Shown one piece after another: positions 39,493-49,900 of a DNA stretch of 64,000 bases. The notes beneath the pieces were generated by a model that was given only the letters and a program-made list of their open reading frames with translations, had not been told where the DNA came from and did no database searches. The stretch comes from Brettanomyces bruxellensis (Eukaryota; Ascomycota; Pichiomycetes; Pichiales; Pichiaceae): positions 372,001 through 436,000 of the forward strand of contig NC_054688.1 of the NCBI RefSeq assembly GCF_011074885.1, written 5' to 3'. Every line of letters starts with the position of its first letter. The stretch's first letter is position 1. The translations under genes and the position numbers were made by a program.

Positions 39493-42086
39493 ATGGAATC
39501 GGAACCAATAGATGTCAGTGAGCAGCAGCCAGAGGCTTCAAGTGGTGGAAAAAAGGAGTCTCCGAAGGAAAAAGAGGAGGATGACAAATATTTCTCTTCT
39601 GGTGGTGAATCCACTGATGACACAGCAGCATCTGATTATGAGGTTTTAGACAGATTGCATGCTTCTTCAAGAACATCTGGAAGAAGATCAACAAAGCAGG
39701 AGGCACGGGAAAAGGCCGATGAGGCCGAAAAAAGAGCTCTGGCTATGGATAGGCCTTCAGACTTTGTTCCGGACTCTGTTTCGAGGATTTTTGTGCATCG
39801 GACTTCTCATACTTGAATCTAAAGCCAGATAATGCCTCCAGACCATTGTGGATCAACCCACTCGATGGCCGCATTTACTTGGAGAGCTTTTCCCCTCTTT
39901 TTGAGCAGGCACAAGACTTCCTTATCACAATTGCAGAACCTGTCAGCAGGCCAAGTTTCATACACGAATACAGGATCACAACACATTCGTTATATGCGGC
40001 GGTGTCCGTCGGATTAGAGACCGATGATATTATTTCCGTTTTGAACCGTCTTTCGAAAGTTCCGGTGGCCCCTAGTGTTGTCGAATTTATAAAACAAGCA
40101 ACGCACTCTTACGGAAAGGTGAAGTTGGTGTTGAAACACAACAGGTTTTTTGTGGAGTCATCGCAGGCGGATATTCTCCGGATGTTGTTGCATGATGAGG
40201 TGATTGGGAAGCTTCGGTTTAGGCCTGGAAAGAACGGAAACAATAATGAAAACACAAAAAATTCATCAAGCAACAACAACAACAACAGCACTAAGGACAG
40301 CAACGATAATTTGGCCATTGCCGAGGCCGCGGTGCCAAGCTATGCATTTGGGAAAAATACCGTGGATAAAAACAACAACAAGAAGGAGGAAAGCGCAAAG
40401 GATAACGAAGAGGAGGAAGATGTTGAAGATATATATGAAAGTGTCATTGGAGATGAGGGAGACGAGGCAGAAGATGATATAGACAAAGTGCATTCGTTCG
40501 AGATCGCAACGGAATCGGTGGAAATTGTCAAAAAAAGATGCCAGGAGATCGACTATCCAATGTTGGAGGAGTATGACTTCAGGAACGATGTGAGAAACGC
40601 CAACTTGGAGATCGACTTGAAGCCATCGACACAGATCAGACCTTACCAGGAGAAGTCTCTTAGTAAGATGTTTGGTAACGGACGTGCCAGATCCGGTATC
40701 ATTGTCTTGCCTTGTGGTGCTGGTAAAACTTTGGTTGGAATTACTGCGGCCTGCACAATCAGGAAGTCTGCAATTGTTTTGTGCACTTCCTCCGTGTCTG
40801 TGATGCAGTGGCGGCAGCAATTCTTGCAGTGGTGCACAATCCAGCCCAATCAGATTGCAGTTTTCACTTCTGAGAATAAGGAAATGTTTAGTGGCGATTC
40901 TGGATTGGTCATTTCAACGTATTCTATGGTTGCTAATACCAGAAACAGGTCTCACGACTCACAGAAGGTTATGGACTTCATCACTTCCAGAGAGTGGGGT
41001 TTCATTATATTGGATGAGGTGCACGTTGTGCCTGCTGCAATGTTTAGAAGAGTTGTTACCACCATTGCAGCACATGCAAAGCTCGGATTAACGGCTACTT
41101 TGGTCCGTGAGGACGAGAAAATCTCGGATTTGAACTTCCTTATCGGACCAAAGCTATATGAGGCCAACTGGATGGAGTTGTCACAAAAGGGCCACATTGC
41201 AAATGTTCAGTGTGCAGAGGTGTGGTGTCCAATGCCTGCTGAGTTTTACCAGGAGTATCTCCGGGAAAATGCGAGAAAGCGGATGCTATTATACATTATG
41301 AATCCGACAAAGTTCCAGGCATGCCAGTTCTTGATTCACTACCATGAAAATAGAGGAGACAAGATTATTGTCTTCTCAGATAACGTCTATGCTTTGGAGC
41401 AATACGCATTGAAGCTTGGAAAACCGTTCATTTACGGCTCAACTCCGCAACAGGAGAGAATGAACATTCTTCAAAACTTCCAGTACAATGAGCAGGTGAA
41501 CACGATATTCTTGTCAAAGGTCGGCGACACATCGATCGACTTGCCGGAGGCCACCTGCTTAATTCAGATATCGTCTCATTACGGATCCAGAAGACAGGAG
41601 GCACAAAGATTGGGACGTATTTTGCGTGCCAAAAGAAGAAACGACGAGGGATTCAACGCTTTCTTTTATAGTTTAGTGTCAAAAGATACTCAGGAGATGT
41701 ACTATTCCACAAAGAGACAGGCATTTTTGGTCGATCAGGGTTACGCTTTCAAGATTATTACCCACTTGAATGGAATGGAGAATCTTCCGAACTTGGCATA
41801 CTCGACTCCAAAGGAGAGAAGGGAGTTACTTCAGGAAGTTTTGTTGAAGAACGAGGAGGCAGCAGGCGTGGAATTGGGAGAGGATTCGGAGAATTTGATT
41901 GGCCACGGTGTCTCAAAGAGAATTAAAACATCATCTTCCAGAGCAGTTAAAAACCAGAGTTCGCTTTCTGGTCTGGCTGGAGGTGAGGACATGGCATATG
42001 TGGAATATTCCAGAAACCAAAACAAGGAATTGGCATCCCACCATCCGTTCTTCCAGAAGAATTACTACCGGAAGAAGATGAGATGA
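39493..42086 (+). CDS. SSL2: SSL2 (RAD25/XPB), TFIIH DNA translocase, with an apparent frameshift
   Basis: Ssl2 is the 3'-5' helicase/translocase of TFIIH for promoter opening and nucleotide excision repair. The coding sequence lies in two frames. 39493-39790 gives [11 protein letters not shown]... ending with [10 protein letters not shown], after which this frame stops within eight codons. The next frame, open from at least 39793 and without an ATG, continues with [12 protein letters not shown] and the rest of the protein to 42086. The break is at a run of five T (39788-39792); one more T would join both parts without loss. Downstream motifs are intact: [11 protein letters not shown] (Walker A), [11 protein letters not shown] (DEVH box), [10 protein letters not shown], and [19 protein letters not shown] (motif VI). 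An Asn/Ser-rich insert lies at about 40236-40310. The total of about 860 residues matches the family. Since SSL2 is essential, a sequencing error or a mutant allele in a polyploid is likelier than a dead gene. Confidence 0.93.
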
Positions 42087-42347
42087 GGCAGTAACACAGG
42101 ATGCATCAAATAATCACAGAAGCAACGAACAATATTTACTATTACAAACATTAAAAAAAATGTGTACACTAACAAGTATGAAAAAAGAGTGGTTATAATA
42201 CAAAACCGAAAAAAGGCTTATCATGTCGTATATAATAATTTAGCAGTATTCTAATGAACATACGTATATTTAGCTAGTATTATACATCGTAAATAGTGTA
42301 CAGCAGCGGCATTTTGCACCTCTCAATAGTGGCTGGAAAACCAAATA
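42087..42347. terminator. Convergent 3' region SSL2 / NDC80
   Basis: 261 bases between two stop codons. AT-rich with TATATA/TACATA-type words on both strands, as usual for yeast polyadenylation signals. No specific cleavage site can be assigned. Confidence 0.35.
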
Positions 42348-44519
42348 TCAGTGATCCGCTTTCGTATTATTAATCTGTTCCTTGCACTCCTGTATCAGGT
42401 CTTTATTTGCACTTTCTAGGTCACCCATCATTCCGGTTTTGAACGATATCACATAGCCAATAGAGTTGGCTATCTCGATCAATAACTTGTTTCTCTGCTC
42501 CGCTAATCCAACAGTCAACTTTTTCAGCTGTGACTTCATCTTTTCGTACTCCTCCTCTGTTTGCTTACGCTCTTCATCCAACCTTGTTTGTAATGACTTT
42601 ATGCGTGTGCTTTGTTGCTCAATTTCCCACTGCTTTGAAGCAACATCTGCCTTCTTCTGCTCGTTCAATTCATCATAATCTTTCCTTGACTTGGCTAATT
42701 TATCCTCCAACTCATCCAACTGATCCTTCAAAGAAACTGCTTCGAGGTTTGAATCATCAAACTTTTCCTGGATCTGGACATACTCCTCTCTATTTTCAAC
42801 ATGCTTTTCCTGAAGCTTAGTTTTGAGACCGGCCAATACCGTTCTGGGATCCACATTTTCTAACTCTGGTATAAGCTCTGCAGGCTTTAGTCCCAACTTG
42901 CTATCATCCGTAATTAAACTGTCAGAAAATCCGGTTATAATAAGTTTTCTGATTTCCGGCAGCTCTGACTTGTCCAATATGTCGTACATTTTCTTATTAT
43001 AGTCCTTAACAAGTCCGTCGAGTATTTTGAAATCCTCTTGCAACTTTTTACGCTTCTCATCAACAGAAACATTCAACTGCTTCTGCTTTTCTGTTACAGA
43101 CTCAAATTCGGATGATAAACGTGACCTAGTTTTATGCATTTCCTCAATCTCATGTAATGTAAAACCTTTCTTACCGAGATCCGCAACTATTTTATCCTTT
43201 TCTTGCTTGGCTTCCGCTATGCTTTTCTTCACACTGTCAATATCTTGCTGAGCTCGGCTGAGAATAGTCGGCCATTGTTGACTCCGTTGTTCCTGTGATT
43301 CCACATACTTTTGAAACTTACTAACATCAATCTTCAATGCCTTCATACGATCAATCTTTGCCTGGAGCCGATTATGCTCCTCCTCCATTCGGGAAAGCTC
43401 CACACCCAATTCCTTATTTTTAGCGTTGAAATGTTCAGCTTTGGCTGCTATATCTTGAGTGAGCTTTTTATATTCTCTTTCCATATCTCTGTAGAACTCA
43501 GTATAGTCCGTAGACCCCGTTGCCAAATAGCTTTTATACGAATTAATGACAAATGTGGTAAATAGGCGGTCTAAAATGCTATTTTCACGTAAGATTACAG
43601 GATCCGTCTCCTTCTTGCTGAAAACAATCGAGTTGTTATTACTCTCATTATCTGATAACCCTGCCTGATCTGGTGATTCAACATCTGGCACGAGATTCAA
43701 AGAAGTGAGATCAATCTTATCAAAATTCTCCACCTGTTGGACTAATTGCATGATCCAGTGAAGCATTGCAAGAAACGTGGGCCAGCTTGTTCCTCCAACA
43801 GCACCAAGTTGCGACTTTGTAATATTCCCAAGGTATGGATACTCGAGAAACTTCAATATGGAGTATATATCCTGCTCGGAAGACCTCACAAACCTGTATC
43901 CTGGGTCTATCCTCTTGTATAAAAACTGGAACATGAGAATAAACTCTTTCTGGGTGGGACTTCGGAGCGTTCTTGCCGTAAGTTGCTGCTTCATGTGGAT
44001 ATCAAACTTGTTTGCTGTAAGGTAGTCGAAGAGATCTTTCTGCATTTTTGCCTGATACGAACGATCACCCCTTTTCAGTCTTGGATCCGGTATTCTCTGA
44101 CTGCCCGGTATTGTAGAAAATCGTTTCGGCCTCGATGATGATGAAGGAGGTGCCATAGATGCTGTATCATCGAAAAATCGGCCACTAGATGAAGGTGGAT
44201 AAAAAGGTGGCATTTGTTGCATTTGGCCGTTTGACATCCTCTGAAGAGTGATTCTTCTGCGTGATTCAGATGCTACATCAAAGGAATTAAGTCTGCTCGC
44301 TGCTCTAAAGGGTCTAGGGACGGATTGTGGTATTGAATTTGTTGGTAATCGCCTCCTTTTCACACTGAACTGTGTCATTAATCTCGGTGCCCCTATAGTC
44401 ACATTATTGGGGAGAAGACTGAGCCGTTTTCTCCTTCTAGCCGAAGAAGGTCTTGGTGTTGCATTTGGAGCATATGATATGCGATGGCTATCATCGTTGC
44501 CATTGAAGTTATTATCCAT
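42348..44519 (-). CDS. NDC80: NDC80, outer kinetochore microtubule-binding subunit
   Basis: Ndc80 (Hec1) binds microtubules at the kinetochore together with Nuf2, Spc24 and Spc25. 723 residues (S. cerevisiae 691). The basic, Ser/Arg-rich N-terminal tail (about 1-140) contains Aurora-like sites (RRRKRLS, RRRITL). The calponin-homology head follows (DPRLKRGDRSYQAKMQ to EKEFILMFQFLY-type stretch, then DIYSILKFLEYPYLGNITKS and TSWPTFLAMLHWIMQLV). A long coiled coil runs from about 330 to the end, with a break near 500-560 where the loop is expected. Convergent with SSL2, as in S. cerevisiae. MBF and SBF-type sites lie upstream. Confidence 0.97.
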   Translation of the reverse strand: MDNNFNGNDDSHRISYAPNATPRPSSARRRKRLSLLPNNVTIGAPRLMTQFSVKRRRLPTNSIPQSVPRPFRAASRLNSFDVASESRRRITLQRMSNGQMQQMPPFYPPSSSGRFFDDTASMAPPSSSSRPKRFSTIPGSQRIPDPRLKRGDRSYQAKMQKDLFDYLTANKFDIHMKQQLTARTLRSPTQKEFILMFQFLYKRIDPGYRFVRSSEQDIYSILKFLEYPYLGNITKSQLGAVGGTSWPTFLAMLHWIMQLVQQVENFDKIDLTSLNLVPDVESPDQAGLSDNESNNNSIVFSKKETDPVILRENSILDRLFTTFVINSYKSYLATGSTDYTEFYRDMEREYKKLTQDIAAKAEHFNAKNKELGVELSRMEEEHNRLQAKIDRMKALKIDVSKFQKYVESQEQRSQQWPTILSRAQQDIDSVKKSIAEAKQEKDKIVADLGKKGFTLHEIEEMHKTRSRLSSEFESVTEKQKQLNVSVDEKRKKLQEDFKILDGLVKDYNKKMYDILDKSELPEIRKLIITGFSDSLITDDSKLGLKPAELIPELENVDPRTVLAGLKTKLQEKHVENREEYVQIQEKFDDSNLEAVSLKDQLDELEDKLAKSRKDYDELNEQKKADVASKQWEIEQQSTRIKSLQTRLDEERKQTEEEYEKMKSQLKKLTVGLAEQRNKLLIEIANSIGYVISFKTGMMGDLESANKDLIQECKEQINNTKADH

Positions 44520-44765
44520 ATTCTTATCGAGAAACCTAACAAAAACGCCAAATCACGGAATGAATGATTGTACCTGGGATGTGACTGGCGATACACCCAC
44601 CAAAATGAATCTTTCCAACCTTTCAGTAAAGTGTATTGATCTGTTATGTGATCAGTAAAACACTTGCTATTGAACTACCAACGTTAATCGTGATGTTTTG
44701 ATGTGTGAATATAAATAAGCTTTAATTACGTAAACAAGCGAAAGTGTAAATACAGGGATGTTGAT

Positions 44766-44774
44766 CGCGAAAAA
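44766..44774 (+). promoter_or_regulatory. SCB-like site CGCGAAAAA
   Basis: Matches the Swi4/Swi6 (SBF) consensus CRCGAAA, about 247 bases upstream of NDC80. Confidence 0.4.
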
Positions 44775-44842
44775 GATGAAAAGGAGAAAGAAAGAAAAAA
44801 AAAAAAATAGGTAAATTCATCTGGACACCACTTAATTGAACG

Positions 44843-44848
44843 ACGCGT
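44843..44848. promoter_or_regulatory. MCB site ACGCGT
   Basis: Perfect MluI cell-cycle box (MBF site), about 324 bases upstream of NDC80 and 70 bases from the SCB-like site. Confidence 0.45.
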
Positions 44849-45614
44849 CTAAAAGGTCGTATGTAGCAATCATCTTTCTTTACGATGATTTAGGTGAGTG
44901 AGTGAGATTAGCGAACGAAGGTCCGAGTTTCAGATTTCAAGATTTGAAGATAGATTTGAGAGGAAAATGACCGTCTAAAAACTGTTTTTCAAATATTTGC
45001 ATTAAACAGCTTTCCGCTAAAGCTGCAAGCTATATGTTACTTGTAAATAACCGTATCTACGCCCTCAAAAACTGTATGTTGCACAGGCTGTATTAAGCAT
45101 CAAATAGAAGTTTTTGGCTGAATTGGGCAACCGGACGCGGCGCGCTCAGAATGTAGCTAATGCCGATGTTGACGGAAAAGCCACATATAAAAATAGAACG
45201 CAAAAAATTTTTTTTGTCTCAGAAATTTCCCCTCTATTTATTTGCATTAGTGCAAAAATCGCCGAATTAGGCGGTGTTGGGAAAAGAACAATTAATACAA
45301 TCTTCTGTGCATATCACAATTGCTCTAAAGGCCACCTAGCATTTTCCCTATAAAAACCCACTCATTCCCATTAGGAAGGAAGATACGAGCAATCAGAACA
45401 TCCCTACACACATTACTGATTTGTCCAACAGAAGCAAACAGTAAATAATCACATTCAAATACGGAAACCTGAGCCAACTAGTTCAGGAAGGAAAAAGATA
45501 CTAATTGCAATACTTTCCTGTTTATTGACGACTCAGTTTATCAGCTTCGAAATCGTTTTTTGGCATAAAAGTGAGATTTCACGACGAAACTATCAATCGA
45601 GAATAAAATCAATC

Positions 45615-47285
45615 ATGTTGTCTGCATCAAAAATAAGTACAAAGTGCACTTCACGGTTGAGAGTTTTCAATAATGTGAGACTGCAATCAACTAAAGCAGG
45701 CAGTGCACGTGATGGTATTGAGAGTAGTGCTAAAGTTTCTCAGAGCGGATCCGAGAGAGAAGCTGAGAGTACGAGAATTTCAGATGAGGATGCACAAGTT
45801 TTATTGGACAGATTGTTCAGGAAAAACATGCCAACATGGTCATTAAAATCATCGTTGAAGCCATACTCCAGAAATAGAACATTCGCAAATATTCAGGAGA
45901 AGAACAAGTTCGAGGCTCTGGACAAAAAGCTACTTGAGCTTCAACATCAGCCGGTTGATTTTCATTACTACTTGAGAAACATGTCCGATTTAAAAAGTGC
46001 CAACCAGCTTCCTTACAAATTTGGATCGAACCAACTTGTTTCAGATGATGCAAAGCTTAAGCACTTCCTTCGTCAGATAGTCTGGGAGTTCAACGCTCCA
46101 ATAAGATACGCATTTGGATATGGATCCAAAGTTTTTGGCCAGGGCAAGAATGTCGACAGTTCTAAGTCCCAGGTGGATATGATATTTGCTGTTTCTTACC
46201 CGGACCACTGGCACTCATTAAACCTCCACCAGTATTCCGATCACTACTCGTGGATAAGGATGCTGGGATCCGAGGCAATCTCGAAAATTGGAAGTTGGGG
46301 AGCTGGCGTTTACTTCAATCCATTTGTGAAGATGAACTTCCAAAAAAGCGAGAATTTGAGGGGTCAAAGTTCTGATTTTGAGCTAAAATACGGTGTTACT
46401 TCCGTTGACAACCTCATTGATGATCTTACTAACTGGTCCACGATGTATCTTAGTGGACGAATGCAGAAACCATTGGCAATAGTGCGAGACACTCCTCAGA
46501 TTTCGCTATTGGAGCAGTTTAACCTAGTGAGTGCTTTAAAACTGGCTGTTTTGATGGTAGGCAAACCAGAATTTACTGAGCATGAATTATATCGTGCCAT
46601 TACCTCAATGTCATACATGGGAGATCCTAGGATTGCTATGGGTGGGGAAAACCCCAATAAAGTTGAAAATATCGTCTCTGCGCAATTTCCATATTTCAGA
46701 AAGCTATACCTTCCATTGATTCAGAGCTATTTCACTGATACGATACAGATCACAAGCGACATAAATTCGGCTGCCGAACATCAATTTAAGTTTGCCGACT
46801 CATCAAAGGTTAAAGCTGCATTCTTATCTGAGCTTCCAAAGAGCTTTAGAAAGAAGGTTCTATCCAAGTATGTCTCAAAATACGAGCGGGAGTTTTCGAA
46901 AGATCTTCTTTCACAAAATTCTTTGGGCAGACTTCCATCAGTCGTGTCTACGGCTTTCAAACCGGTTAAGGCACATCAAGATTTGACCTTCATGGAGCTT
47001 CAGGATTTGGCAAAAACACCTGCAACAAGATTGTCCGAGATTCCTGTTGAGGACTGGGAGTACATTCCAGAGAATAGTGATTTCAGGACTGCGGAATTTG
47101 TTCAGAGGATTGCGGATGATGAGCATCTTGCAGAAAACTTGAAGCTTAGTGTCAAACAGACAGTTTCAAGACCTGCAATGATTCAAACATGTAAAGGTGT
47201 TTTGACCGCAGGAATTTCAAGATCCGTGCAGTATGCTCTTGACAAAAGGAGAAAGTACCGCTCTGGAAAGGAACACAAACAGTAA
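45615..47285 (+). CDS. TAM41: TAM41, mitochondrial CDP-diacylglycerol synthase
   Basis: Tam41 makes CDP-diacylglycerol in the inner mitochondrial membrane, the first step towards cardiolipin. From the ATG at 45615 the product has 556 residues, starting with a clear mitochondrial presequence (MLSASKISTKCTSRLRVFNN). The nucleotidyltransferase core contains YAFGYGSKVFGQG near residue 165, then the family's acidic strand VDMIFAVSYPDHWHSLN, HYSWIRMLGSEAISKIG and WGAGVYFNPFV. A C-terminal helical domain ends with VLTAGISRSVQYALDKRRKY. It is about 170 residues longer than the S. cerevisiae protein (385), with much of the excess before the core. The frame is open upstream to a TTG at 45525, but 45615 is the first ATG. 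Confidence 0.93.
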   Translation: MLSASKISTKCTSRLRVFNNVRLQSTKAGSARDGIESSAKVSQSGSEREAESTRISDEDAQVLLDRLFRKNMPTWSLKSSLKPYSRNRTFANIQEKNKFEALDKKLLELQHQPVDFHYYLRNMSDLKSANQLPYKFGSNQLVSDDAKLKHFLRQIVWEFNAPIRYAFGYGSKVFGQGKNVDSSKSQVDMIFAVSYPDHWHSLNLHQYSDHYSWIRMLGSEAISKIGSWGAGVYFNPFVKMNFQKSENLRGQSSDFELKYGVTSVDNLIDDLTNWSTMYLSGRMQKPLAIVRDTPQISLLEQFNLVSALKLAVLMVGKPEFTEHELYRAITSMSYMGDPRIAMGGENPNKVENIVSAQFPYFRKLYLPLIQSYFTDTIQITSDINSAAEHQFKFADSSKVKAAFLSELPKSFRKKVLSKYVSKYEREFSKDLLSQNSLGRLPSVVSTAFKPVKAHQDLTFMELQDLAKTPATRLSEIPVEDWEYIPENSDFRTAEFVQRIADDEHLAENLKLSVKQTVSRPAMIQTCKGVLTAGISRSVQYALDKRRKYRSGKEHKQ

Positions 47286-47698
47286 GGCAGATAAAGCATG
47301 GATGGGTACGGAACCGCTAAAGAAACACAGATATATACACAATATTGATACACAATATTGGACTAATTGGGACTGAAACTATTATAATTTTCTTTTTATC
47401 ATTATACTCTTAGGGCTATTAATTTCTAATTTAATTTGTTTTTCTCTTTTTTTATGCTGTTGAATCATTCTTGGAAGAACACTCGTTTCGTTCTGCCGAC
47501 TCTTTATTAAGTTTAGGATGGGTGCTTGTCACATCCATTTAAATATAACACATGCATTCTCGGTATAAAGTTTTGACATTAGGTAAGATAATATCAACAT
47601 TAAAATACACAGGAATCATAAATTCCTTACTATACATATACAAGACAAGATACACAGCAGAAAACTGACGGGAGGCTCAAATTATGGCTAAAGCACAA
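47286..47698. terminator. Convergent 3' region TAM41 / SIF2
   Basis: 413 AT-rich bases between two stop codons. Only 3'-end-like sequence; no gene or RNA seen. Confidence 0.4.
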
Positions 47699-49195
47699 TC
47701 ACAAACGAAGAACAGCACTTTTTGAACCAGTACAACCAACTGCGATCATAGAATCATCCTTACTCCAAGATATCGTTGATATCATACTATTTGCAGGGTC
47801 CAGTTTCATATCCAACTGTGCTGCTTTTTTATACTTGAGCATTTCGGACAACTTCCATAATAATATTCTTCCTTGAGAATCGCCTGTAACCAATCGACTT
47901 TCATCATGTGAGAGACTTGCCGATATAATTGGTCGACCATCACCCACCATCTTTAGATCAACAATTTTGCCATCTACGAAGTCCCATAGTCTCAAAGATG
48001 AGTCCAACGAACAACTAACCAAATACCAATGCTTCTCCTGTGATGGATCTTTAATGTGCAACCAATGCAAGTACGTTATTGGCTCTGAGTGGCCTATAAG
48101 AATTTGTAATGAATTTGTTGAATCCCCCCTCCATATACGTATGGAACAATCCTCGGATGCCGAACAGAGTAATTTCAACTCTGAATTGTAGTTAACAAAT
48201 GATATTGGTCCAGTATGACCACTAAGCACACCAATCGGAACCTCAGAGCCCATTTCTCCCAACTGATATACACAGAGCTTGTAATCCGCTCCGGGAATAA
48301 CAAATTTATAATCATCGATCCAACATGCATCCGTGCCAACTGTCTTTTCTGGCTTGGAATCTAAATCTATACTTTGAACAGGCCTTCCAGAAGACGAATC
48401 CCAGACAATTGTTCTATTTGTGACATCCATGGTGAGTAAATGAGAACCGCTCGGTGACCATCGAGCAATTAAAACTGGTGAGTGATGAAGTGCCATGATG
48501 AACTTAATTGACCCGGATATATCCCACATACGCAATTCTCCGTTTTCCGATCCTGTTACTATCGATTTTCCGTCAGGACTCCAGGAAATTATGACAATAC
48601 GCTTACTCATCATTGGGTGGGGCAAATTCTTTAAGATTGGATCAAGTTTTCCGTGATTATCCATTTTCAAATCACATATCTGTGCGGATTGCTCCACTCC
48701 ACCCCAAATGAGGTAATCAACACGACTTGGACTCCAACAGCAAGTTAGGCTGCTTGTGAACGGATATATTTGTTCGATTTCATGTAATTTGTCTACCACT
48801 CCATCGTGCTCCTTTTCTTCATCCTTTACTATAGACTTTCCATCTTTTCTCTTGCCATCTGCAGACTTTCCATCAGTATCTTTGGACAAGCGTCTGCTTT
48901 TTAAATCTTCTTTGTTTGCCTCTTCCTTTAACGCACCGAAAAGATTAAAATCCAAACTTACCACATCCTCAGGCACCGCATTGCCCTCCTTTGTCACAAG
49001 TTCATTCACCTTGTCGTATAATATACCTTTCTGAACCAAATCCACAAGACATCCAAGCGGCACCTTTGAGCCGAGTCTTTTTTCATACCGGTCGACTTTT
49101 GTTTCATCCTGGAGAGCATACGCACTCAAATCAAGTCCACCTTCTTGGAGGTACCTCCATATTAAATAATTTAGTTCATTGGCTGTGAGTGACAT
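47699..49195 (-). CDS. SIF2: SIF2, WD40 subunit of the Set3 deacetylase complex
   Basis: Sif2 (TBL1 family) is a structural subunit of the Set3C histone deacetylase, which represses meiotic genes and damps transcription. 498 residues (S. cerevisiae 535). LisH motif at 4-36 (TANELNYLIWRYLQEGGLDLSA), used for tetramerisation; a charged linker at about 95-140; then a WD40 propeller to the end with visible repeats SWSPDGKSIVTGSENGELRM, RWSPSGSHLLTM, LLCSASEDCSIRIW, LVSCSLDSSLRLWDF and LVTGDSQGRILLW. Complete and typical. Confidence 0.93.
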   Translation of the reverse strand: MSLTANELNYLIWRYLQEGGLDLSAYALQDETKVDRYEKRLGSKVPLGCLVDLVQKGILYDKVNELVTKEGNAVPEDVVSLDFNLFGALKEEANKEDLKSRRLSKDTDGKSADGKRKDGKSIVKDEEKEHDGVVDKLHEIEQIYPFTSSLTCCWSPSRVDYLIWGGVEQSAQICDLKMDNHGKLDPILKNLPHPMMSKRIVIISWSPDGKSIVTGSENGELRMWDISGSIKFIMALHHSPVLIARWSPSGSHLLTMDVTNRTIVWDSSSGRPVQSIDLDSKPEKTVGTDACWIDDYKFVIPGADYKLCVYQLGEMGSEVPIGVLSGHTGPISFVNYNSELKLLCSASEDCSIRIWRGDSTNSLQILIGHSEPITYLHWLHIKDPSQEKHWYLVSCSLDSSLRLWDFVDGKIVDLKMVGDGRPIISASLSHDESRLVTGDSQGRILLWKLSEMLKYKKAAQLDMKLDPANSMISTISWSKDDSMIAVGCTGSKSAVLRL

Positions 49196-49520
49196 GTTTT
49201 TTTATATGTTCTAGTTTGTATGGTTCACAATACTAAATTATATAGGACACGATGCTTGATGAAATATATCTCCACGCCTAATTATTAAATACTTGTACCA
49301 TCCACCTGTGAGATAACTATGCAACTAGAAAATTGTGAGCTGATATATTACTGTAGTTTGTTTCAAAATTAGACATAAATGAGAGAACAATTTAAGAAGG
49401 CACTTGCAGACCTCACGATGCTATATTGAAGACATACCTAGCACGCAAAAAAAAAGTTGAAATTATAGGACAAACATGTTCGCGCACAGAAAAGAAAAAG
49501 TAAGGGAAAAATTCGATGAA

Positions 49521-49531
49521 TGCACGGATGT
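49521..49531 (-). promoter_or_regulatory. HOMOL1/Rap1-like site upstream of SIF2
   Basis: Reverse complement ACATCCGTGCA, preceded by A: identical to the RRP17 site over the 12-base core. It lies 326 bases upstream of SIF2. Confidence 0.45.
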
Positions 49532-49878
49532 TAAAATTAAGTCGATCGGTCGTTTCTTTAAGACTGAAAGAGAAAGCACAACTGGCTTCGCTCAAACTCA
49601 GTAAAAACACACCAAAGTTCATCGGGACCGGACTTCGCGGATTTCAAGCGGCATTCAGCTATTTTCTGCTCCAACAATTAGATATCATCTTAAAGTGTGT
49701 GAACTGGGCAAACTGGGCAAAAGTTTAGGAAAATCTAATGTTTAAACCAATAAAAAGGAAGAGACTGGTACTATATCGATCTTTCATGAGGATTAATTAG
49801 TCTTTATTTAAACTAAATCTATGATTATGTGTAGTTCAGCTCTCTCATTCGGGTTATGAGATTCAGCTTAGTAACCTC

Positions 49879-49900
49879 TTTTTTTTTTTTTTTTTTTTTT
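49879..49900 (+). repeat. T22 homopolymer
   Basis: Uninterrupted run of 22 T in the SIF2/transporter intergenic region; a typical nucleosome-excluding poly(dA:dT) tract. Its length is prone to sequencing error. Confidence 0.8.

Larger units (their letters stand above)
44520..45614. other. Divergent intergenic region NDC80 / TAM41
   Basis: 1.1 kb. It holds the cell-cycle motifs of the NDC80 promoter, a GC-rich ACGCGGCGCGC word at 45135-45145, and TATAAAAA at 45349-45356, about 260 bases before TAM41. No further gene. Confidence 0.5.

Noticed and set aside
39788..39800. An intron or classical -1 frameshift signal explaining the SSL2 break
   Set aside because: The gap is only five bases with no GT...AG, and the codons around the T run do not form an X XXY YYZ slippery heptamer.
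49516..49728. 70-codon basic frame in the SIF2 upstream region
   Set aside because: Overlaps the HOMOL1-type site, has no similarity and a competing short frame from 49469 looks equally plausible; kept out for lack of support.
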